From CAYLQA01 sp964385695 (GTDB lineage: Bacteria; Desulfobacterota; Desulfobulbia; Desulfobulbales; Desulfurivibrionaceae), in assembly GCA_964385695.1 (NCBI GenBank), contig CAYLQA010000030.1, positions 1 through 47,384 on the forward strand: a DNA stretch of 47,384 nt. The letters run 5' to 3'. Under the pieces are notes generated by a model, which worked only from the letters and a program-made list of their open reading frames with translations, was not told the origin of the DNA and ran no database searches. Below are positions 43,183 to 47,384 of the stretch, piece after piece (positions within the stretch are counted from its first letter, which is position 1; each line of letters starts with the position of its first letter). A program made the position numbers and the translations under genes.

Positions 43183-43555
43183 GTGTGTATCTGAACTACT
43201 GAACAATCAAAAAGGCATTGGCCTTATTACTGCAATTTTTACCATTGTCATACTGGCGTTCTTTGCACTTTTAGTCGTTCGCTATACCACAACATCGCAA
43301 ATATCCTCTGCAGAAGATTATATTTGGGCCCAGGGATTATACAGTGTTGAGGCAGCTGCCAAGCTGCAAATTTTGCATACTGATAATGGCGGTAATTGGG
43401 CAGGAGGCTTTGTTTTTCCAGCAGTTTCCGGAATTCCAACACAAACTGTGGGAACCAATCCCCCGGAAAATTTAGGGGGGGGAAGCAGGATCCGGGTCCA
43501 GACTAATCACCCAACAAATATCACAAGAACCATTGAAGTGAAATTTGTTCTTTAA
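43133..43555 (+). CDS. mshP: MSHA biogenesis protein MshP-like
   Basis: This 140-residue protein resembles MshP/PilX-type minor pilins: a short basic N-terminus, Q-K-G-I-G-L-I-T-A-I-F then a hydrophobic helix, without the usual Glu5. The helix is followed by a small head containing W-A-x-G-L-Y-S-V-E-A-A. The start at 43133 overlaps mshO by 50 bases; AAGGA five bases upstream supports it, and no ATG, GTG or TTG lies nearer the helix in this frame. It is the last gene of the first pilus transcription unit; a 328-base gap follows. Confidence 0.75.
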   Translation: MKQLTFIKRSRSETFYKCVSELLNNQKGIGLITAIFTIVILAFFALLVVRYTTTSQISSAEDYIWAQGLYSVEAAAKLQILHTDNGGNWAGGFVFPAVSGIPTQTVGTNPPENLGGGSRIRVQTNHPTNITRTIEVKFVL

Positions 43556-43773
43556 CAACATACAACTTCTTAATTTCCCACCCAAAAATAGTCAGGATAA
43601 TTCTAAAGTAGGAGTACTCCCCATTGCATCATTTACTGCATCATGCTAGAGATGCAGAGTATTTGACAGATGGTGAAATGTGCGTTTCCGGTGGGGCCCG
43701 GATAGAGGACTAGATTTTTCCCAGCTCTACACTGGGCAAAAAGCACAAATTTTCTCGCATTTTCCATACGTTA

Positions 43774-43802
43774 TTGTTTGTAACAGATCTGCAAAGTATG
43801 AT
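43774..43802 (+). promoter_or_regulatory. Predicted sigma-70 promoter of the pilin gene
   Basis: TTGTTT (43774-43779) and TATGAT (43797-43802) are 17 bases apart, the optimal spacing, and the -10 box matches five of six consensus bases. It lies about 80 bases before the GTG start of the pilin and is the best promoter seen in the pilus cluster, consistent with separate expression of an abundant pilin. Confidence 0.55.
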
Positions 43803-43869
43803 ATATTTGGTTAATTTATCATGACTCTACCAGACCTGTTGCGCAAACATTCCCAAATTTACAAAACGC

Positions 43870-43878
43870 AAGGAGGGG
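43870..43878 (+). promoter_or_regulatory. Ribosome-binding site that fixes the pilin GTG start
   Basis: AAGGAGGGG at 43870-43878 lies five bases before GTG 43884, giving an eight-residue leader MFLNNNKG before FTLVEM. The upstream ATG 43821 would put this site inside the coding sequence and give an unusually long leader. Confidence 0.8.
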
Positions 43879-43883
43879 CCAAC

Positions 43884-44480
43884 GTGTTCCTGAACAACAA
43901 CAAAGGTTTCACTCTTGTTGAGATGGTTGTTGTTATTGTCATCCTCGGTTTTATTTCTGCTACTGCAATCCCCTATTACCTGAACATGCAAAAAGAAGCG
44001 AAAATTGCGGTGATGAAAGGTAAGCTTGCTGCAATCAGAGGCGGTGTTGAATTGGCCCACGCCAAAATCCTTGCCTCCGGTGTAAACACCGGCCCTGATG
44101 GTGACAACCCGGATTGGCCTACCACTGAAGAGTTACGCTTCAATGAGCTTCGGCTCTCCACCAGGCCTGATTCCATCAGGGGCTTGCGTATTGTTCGCAG
44201 TGATCACTATTCAACCCAGATTGACGAAGCATTACCCCCTTGTAACCTGCCGGACATGCCTGCCGCCATGACAACAAAGCTCTCTGCGGTTTCCGATAAA
44301 AACGTTGCAGATATTCTCATCAATCCAAGGCGGGCAGATGAGTCAACCTGTTGGGCTTACTATCCCGGTGACGAACGCGACTCTCAAGGGCGAACCGTTG
44401 ATGCAATATTTTATATCAACGATGACCGGCCCTTGACGGATAACGTGGATGCTGCTGACAAACGACCCTCTGAGTGGTAG
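43884..44480 (+). CDS. Type IV pilin (MshA/MshB-like)
   Basis: This 198-residue prepilin starts at GTG 43884. The leader ends in Gly and is followed by FTLVEMVVVIVILGFISATAIPYYL, with Glu at mature position 5, then a helix continuing through MKGKLAAIRGGVELAHAK. The head has a Cys pair (CNLP and CWAY) that could close the usual C-terminal disulfide loop. It has its own promoter and strong ribosome-binding site, unlike the minor pilins upstream, which suggests a major subunit. It could equally be MshB. No other candidate major pilin is in the window. Confidence 0.82.
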   Translation: MFLNNNKGFTLVEMVVVIVILGFISATAIPYYLNMQKEAKIAVMKGKLAAIRGGVELAHAKILASGVNTGPDGDNPDWPTTEELRFNELRLSTRPDSIRGLRIVRSDHYSTQIDEALPPCNLPDMPAAMTTKLSAVSDKNVADILINPRRADESTCWAYYPGDERDSQGRTVDAIFYINDDRPLTDNVDAADKRPSEW

Positions 44481-44489
44481 CGGAAAAAC

Positions 44490-45119
44490 GTGAGTAAGCT
44501 TTACAACACTCTTGAGAAAATCCGGCAGCAGGAATCAGGGCTACCTGGTAAAAAAGCTGCCCCAAAGGCTGTGAAAACACCGGGGGATCAGTTCCGAGTT
44601 GGCCGGGCTGTGATTCTCGCTGTTATAGTGTCGTGCCTTGTTGGCCTTGCTGCAGCAGGCACATATTATCTTCGCGACAAGGGCCTGATCATGGCAATAA
44701 AATCTGCCTTGCAGACTCTGTCCCAAACACAGCCCAGCCCCGTAACCACTGCCTCCCAGGCACCGACAAAAACCACAAAGCCTAAACCTCCACAAAAAGT
44801 TCGACGTACAACTCTTGATGCAGAGCAACTTAATGCTTTGGCGGTTCAGCACATCAAAAAACAGGATTACTGGCAGGGAATTTTATACCTTGATCAGGCA
44901 AGAAAACAAAATCCGCAAGAACCAGCCCATCTGCTGAATATGGCCGTTGCCTTAAGTGAGATGGGTTTAACCTTTCCTGCCAAACGACTTTTGTCTGAGG
45001 CACGAACCATGGCCCCAGAAAACCAGCAGGTACTTAAGACGATAGCTTTGTTTACGGATTTGGGAATTTGGGAAGAAGTTCCAGCAGAGAAAAATTTACC
45101 ACAACTCAATGTACAATAA
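44490..45119 (+). CDS. Single-pass TPR protein (MshN-like)
   Basis: This 209-residue protein starts at GTG 44490, nine bases after the pilin stop. A short cytoplasmic stretch begins SKLYNTLEKIRQQE, a transmembrane helix occupies about residues 44-63, a Pro/Thr/Lys-rich periplasmic linker follows (80-110), and two or so TPR units cover 115-200 (for example YLDQARKQNPQEPAHLLNMAVAL). MshN in MSHA loci has the same plan. The position just before the PilM-like gene supports an inner-membrane accessory role. MshN is the best guess; sequence conservation is weak. Confidence 0.65.
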   Translation: MSKLYNTLEKIRQQESGLPGKKAAPKAVKTPGDQFRVGRAVILAVIVSCLVGLAAAGTYYLRDKGLIMAIKSALQTLSQTQPSPVTTASQAPTKTTKPKPPQKVRRTTLDAEQLNALAVQHIKKQDYWQGILYLDQARKQNPQEPAHLLNMAVALSEMGLTFPAKRLLSEARTMAPENQQVLKTIALFTDLGIWEEVPAEKNLPQLNVQ

Positions 45120-45147
45120 CCTTTCGGGACTTTTAGCGTAGCCAGTT

Positions 45148-46233
45148 ATGTTTCAGCTTCATAAAAAGAGAACCTTTGCCATTACAGGCAACAGCCAATA
45201 CACCATACTGGCCGAGGTCCGGAAAAATCATGCTGGTCAGCCGGTTCTTAATCCCCTTGCGCAAACTGACGATTCACTTTTAAGTGACGTGACCATGCCA
45301 CGGCTTTTAACCGAAGCCGGCAACATTCACGGTAAGGTTGCCATAGCACTTCCTTTAACCTTTTTTGAGGTTGTTGCTGTTAACCTGCCGCAGATGCCAG
45401 ATGGCGCCGTGGCAAAAGCCCTGCCCTATCACCTTTCCAAGGCAATAAGCAAACCCCTTAATGAATATATTTACGACTGGCAGATCACAACCAGACATAG
45501 GGATCGACTTCAGGTAACAGTCTATCTTTTTCCTGCTGAGTCGTTTCATAAATTGCGCGGTACTCTGAGCAGGCAGCAACTTGACATAACCTCGCTTGAG
45601 GCCGATGTTTTTGCCGCCTTTGCATATCTGGAGCGGACCAAGCGCCTCAACGAGGGAGAGGCTACACTTTGCGCCTTGATCTGGCCCCAAAGCATTTCCT
45701 TTGCGGTCTACGACAACCGCTACCTTACACTGGTTCGCACCTTAGATACCGAGCAACCGGATCTTGGCGCGCTTCATACTGAAGAGGAAGAAGAGCAGGT
45801 CATAGAGGAAAGCACAAAAGAAGAAGATGATCTTCTCATTTCCTATGCTGATTCAGAAGAGTCCAATGCCCTGTTGGCAGATTTTCAGATTCTCACCTCT
45901 GAGCCTGGTTCGGAAAAAGAAAGCATGGTCCAGAGCGAAACAGGGGACAAGCCACAGCAGGAACTTTCCGCCCCTAAAAATTGGAGCAGCTACCTTGAGC
46001 TGATCAACCTCGAGATCATGCGTACCCGTGATTATTACGCATCCGTACAAAAAGGCGCCTCTATAAAAAGGGCGTTTATTGGCGGAGCAGAGAACTTTTG
46101 GCAGGAGCTTGTAGCCAGCAGTGCAGAGGTAACGGACCTGGAATTTGAACAGCTTTGTGATGATTCCACCCTGGCCAAAGACAGCGAGGCGATATTCCAG
46201 GCCATGGGCACCGGCACGGGAGCGAGGTGGTAA
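45148..46233 (+). CDS. mshI: PilM/MshI-like pilus assembly protein with acidic insert
   Basis: This 361-residue cytoplasmic protein has the pattern of actin-fold PilM/MshI/GspL-type assembly proteins: an N-terminal lobe with IALPLTFFEVVAVNLP and ALPYHLSKAI, then a second lobe with LEADVFAAFAYLE and a strand at 174-198. Residues about 202-276 are a strongly acidic, Ser/Glu-rich stretch that looks disordered and interrupts the fold before the C-terminal segment. PilM-type proteins bind the cytoplasmic tail of PilN; the PilN-like gene follows within three bases. MshI is the homologue name in MSHA systems. Confidence 0.75.
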   Translation: MFQLHKKRTFAITGNSQYTILAEVRKNHAGQPVLNPLAQTDDSLLSDVTMPRLLTEAGNIHGKVAIALPLTFFEVVAVNLPQMPDGAVAKALPYHLSKAISKPLNEYIYDWQITTRHRDRLQVTVYLFPAESFHKLRGTLSRQQLDITSLEADVFAAFAYLERTKRLNEGEATLCALIWPQSISFAVYDNRYLTLVRTLDTEQPDLGALHTEEEEEQVIEESTKEEDDLLISYADSEESNALLADFQILTSEPGSEKESMVQSETGDKPQQELSAPKNWSSYLELINLEIMRTRDYYASVQKGASIKRAFIGGAENFWQELVASSAEVTDLEFEQLCDDSTLAKDSEAIFQAMGTGTGARW

Positions 46234-46235
46234 TA

Positions 46236-46793
46236 ATGCTGGAAAGAATAAACCTTGTTCCCAAACAACCCATCTCCACAAAATTGCGTAAGGCAACTCC
46301 CTTGGTGGTTGGTGCCTTTCTCATCATGGCCTTGCTCTACATCGGCATCAATGACAGATCATTACAGGGGAAAATTAAAAGGCTGGACACAGAAATTACC
46401 CGGATCGAAGCACAGGCTCAGGCCGCGCAAATGCTGCAGGCGCAAATATCCGCAGTGGAAGGTCAGGTAAAAAAACTCAAAGATCAACACAGCCAACTTG
46501 ATCAAACCGTGGCCATGCTTTTTGCCCAGCAAGGCAGAAAAAAATATTATTCCCAGGCCCTTGCCGGTATTGCCGAAAAGCTGCCCAGCACGGTGCGCTG
46601 TGACAAAATCATCTTCACGCAGAGCACAGGCAGCATCCAAGGGACAGCCTTGCAGTACCGTGAGTTGCCGGAATTTATTAGGTCATTAAACAATGATAAG
46701 CGTTTTGCCGGTGCTGTTTTGCAAGATCTTGATCGTAAACCAGAAGAGAATCAGGTCGGCTTTCATTTTACTATTAATTTTGCAGTGAACTAG
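46236..46793 (+). CDS. PilN-like inner-membrane pilus assembly protein
   Basis: This 185-residue bitopic protein begins with the PilN signature MLERINLVPKQP, the short cytoplasmic peptide that docks in PilM. One transmembrane helix follows (about residues 24-42), then a coiled coil (48-95) and a small ferredoxin-like periplasmic domain. GAGGTGG lies before ATG 46236; an in-frame GTG at 46227 is an alternative. In MSHA nomenclature this corresponds to MshI2 or the PilN part of the complex. Confidence 0.8.
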   Translation: MLERINLVPKQPISTKLRKATPLVVGAFLIMALLYIGINDRSLQGKIKRLDTEITRIEAQAQAAQMLQAQISAVEGQVKKLKDQHSQLDQTVAMLFAQQGRKKYYSQALAGIAEKLPSTVRCDKIIFTQSTGSIQGTALQYRELPEFIRSLNNDKRFAGAVLQDLDRKPEENQVGFHFTINFAVN

Positions 46794-46804
46794 GAAGCAG
46801 CTTC

Positions 46805-47332
46805 ATGAATATCGACAAGACGACATGGATCAAGCTGCAAAACAAGGCCAAAGAGTGGTACTACCAGCTGCGCAATGACGCGGAGGCCCTGGTTGAGATA
46901 AGAAAGCTTACCCTCGGATTCATGGTCGGCTTTGGCATTCTTTATGCTGGGAACGCTCTGTATCTTGAACCTCAAGAGAAAAATCTTGCGCAAAGGAAAA
47001 AACAGCAACAGGAACTGCGTGCAACCACACCGGCTCAACTTGGCGAGGCACTTGCCGGCAAGCTGAAAAAATTAACCACAGAGAAAACCGGGCTTGAGGA
47101 TAAAATAGCTATCCTCAAATTACAGGAACAGTTTCACGCTGAACAGTGGCAGGAATGGGGCAACCTGGAAAAATTTACCAAATCGGTCTTCACCCTGCAT
47201 GACAATGCGCCAGTAAACATCGAGGACAACCTGCAGCAGATGAGCCAATTGGAGAACAGAAGCCAGAACGGGTTTACGGTTCACCCACTCAACCTCTCCG
47301 GCCAGGTCGAATTCTCTTCACTGTATAATTAG
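46805..47332 (+). CDS. mshJ: PilO/MshJ-like inner-membrane pilus assembly protein
   Basis: This 175-residue bitopic protein has a short cytoplasmic N-terminus, a transmembrane helix at about residues 38-57, a coiled-coil segment (58-110) and a compact periplasmic domain. That is the PilO/MshJ plan, and it directly follows the PilN-like gene after eleven bases. PilN and PilO heterodimers link the cytoplasmic PilM ring to the periplasmic secretin complex. The remaining 52 bases of the window hold no complete gene; mshK and mshL-type genes would be expected next. Confidence 0.75.
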   Translation: MNIDKTTWIKLQNKAKEWYYQLRNDAEALVEIRKLTLGFMVGFGILYAGNALYLEPQEKNLAQRKKQQQELRATTPAQLGEALAGKLKKLTTEKTGLEDKIAILKLQEQFHAEQWQEWGNLEKFTKSVFTLHDNAPVNIEDNLQQMSQLENRSQNGFTVHPLNLSGQVEFSSLYN

Positions 47333-47384
47333 TCGGCCCTGAAAAACCAATAACCTGTTGAAATTTAAGTATTTTTTTGCTAAG

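Larger units (their letters stand above)
43556..43883. promoter_or_regulatory. Promoter and leader region of the pilin gene
   Basis: This 328-base gap holds a palindrome GGAGTACTCC near 43613 and a small CCCAG/CTGGG hairpin at about 43719-43735 followed by a few A's. It also holds a well-formed sigma-70-type promoter at 43774-43802. I compared it by eye with the GEMM c-di-GMP riboswitch core and found no match. No other gene is seen. Confidence 0.55.

Noticed and set aside
43556..43820. c-di-GMP (GEMM) riboswitch before the pilin gene
   Set aside because: Suspected because pilin leaders can carry one, but the conserved core and paired elements are not present by eye.
1..47384. CRISPR array, rRNA operon or toxin-antitoxin pair
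   Set aside because: No regularly spaced short repeats, no rRNA sequence and no recognisable small toxin-antitoxin gene pair were seen on either strand.

Overview
The window looks like a chromosomal segment of a Desulfobacterota (former Deltaproteobacteria) bacterium, most likely near the Desulfobulbales. This rests on gene content: a multihaem c-type protein with an in-frame UGA that probably encodes selenocysteine, a DUF3786-like iron-sulfur protein, an XXXCH-like protein, Mn-dependent pyrophosphatase, a free-standing AP2-domain protein, HDOD signalling and an MSHA-type pilus cluster. No 16S rRNA gene is present, so genus is not assignable.

Region 1 (1-5.98 kb) is the right end of an integrated filamentous phage (inovirus). 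It holds a pIII-like adsorption protein, a pVI-like DUF2523 membrane protein, a small exported protein resembling only the N-terminal domain of a secretin, the Zot/pI assembly ATPase, a hairpin-rich spacer, a Rep_trans-type replication initiator, a DUF4224-like small protein and a tyrosine integrase. It ends against the 3' end of a minus-strand tRNA-Thr(CGT) gene, the probable attachment site. The left end lies outside the window.

Region 2 (6.1-13.4 kb) is host chromosome: an NtrC-family regulator, a PP-loop/NFACT-R-like tRNA thiolation-type protein, recN, an M48 metalloprotease with TPRs, and an HDOD-GAF-like protein.

Region 3 (13.1-20.3 kb) is a Ser/Thr phospho-signalling locus: FHA protein, protein kinase fused to WD40 repeats, and PP2C phosphatase, followed by the XXXCH-like protein and an Fe-S/DUF3786-like protein. 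The divergent HDOD/FHA promoter region has undergone a perfect 1041-bp tandem duplication (13138-14178 = 14179-15219). It leaves intact HDOD and FHA genes on the outside and a truncated copy of each in the middle.

Region 4 (20.4-26.9 kb) contains rarA, the UshA-like probable selenoprotein with four haem-c motifs (UGA at 21905-21907), ppaC, a lone receiver-domain protein, the AP2 protein and mazG.

Region 5 (27-37 kb) is core housekeeping: rpsF-rpsR-DUF2232-rplI-dnaB, leuS-lptE, tkt and dusB.

Region 6 (37.2-47.4 kb) is part of an MSHA-type IV pilus cluster, all on the plus strand. It runs mshQ-like, mshC-like, mshD-like, mshO-like and mshP-like in an overlapping operon. A separately promoted pilin follows, then mshN-like TPR, PilM/MshI-like, PilN-like and PilO/MshJ-like genes. 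The cluster continues past the right edge.

The prophage and the pilus cluster may be functionally related, because inoviruses commonly adsorb to type IV pili and leave through secretins. That link is inference.
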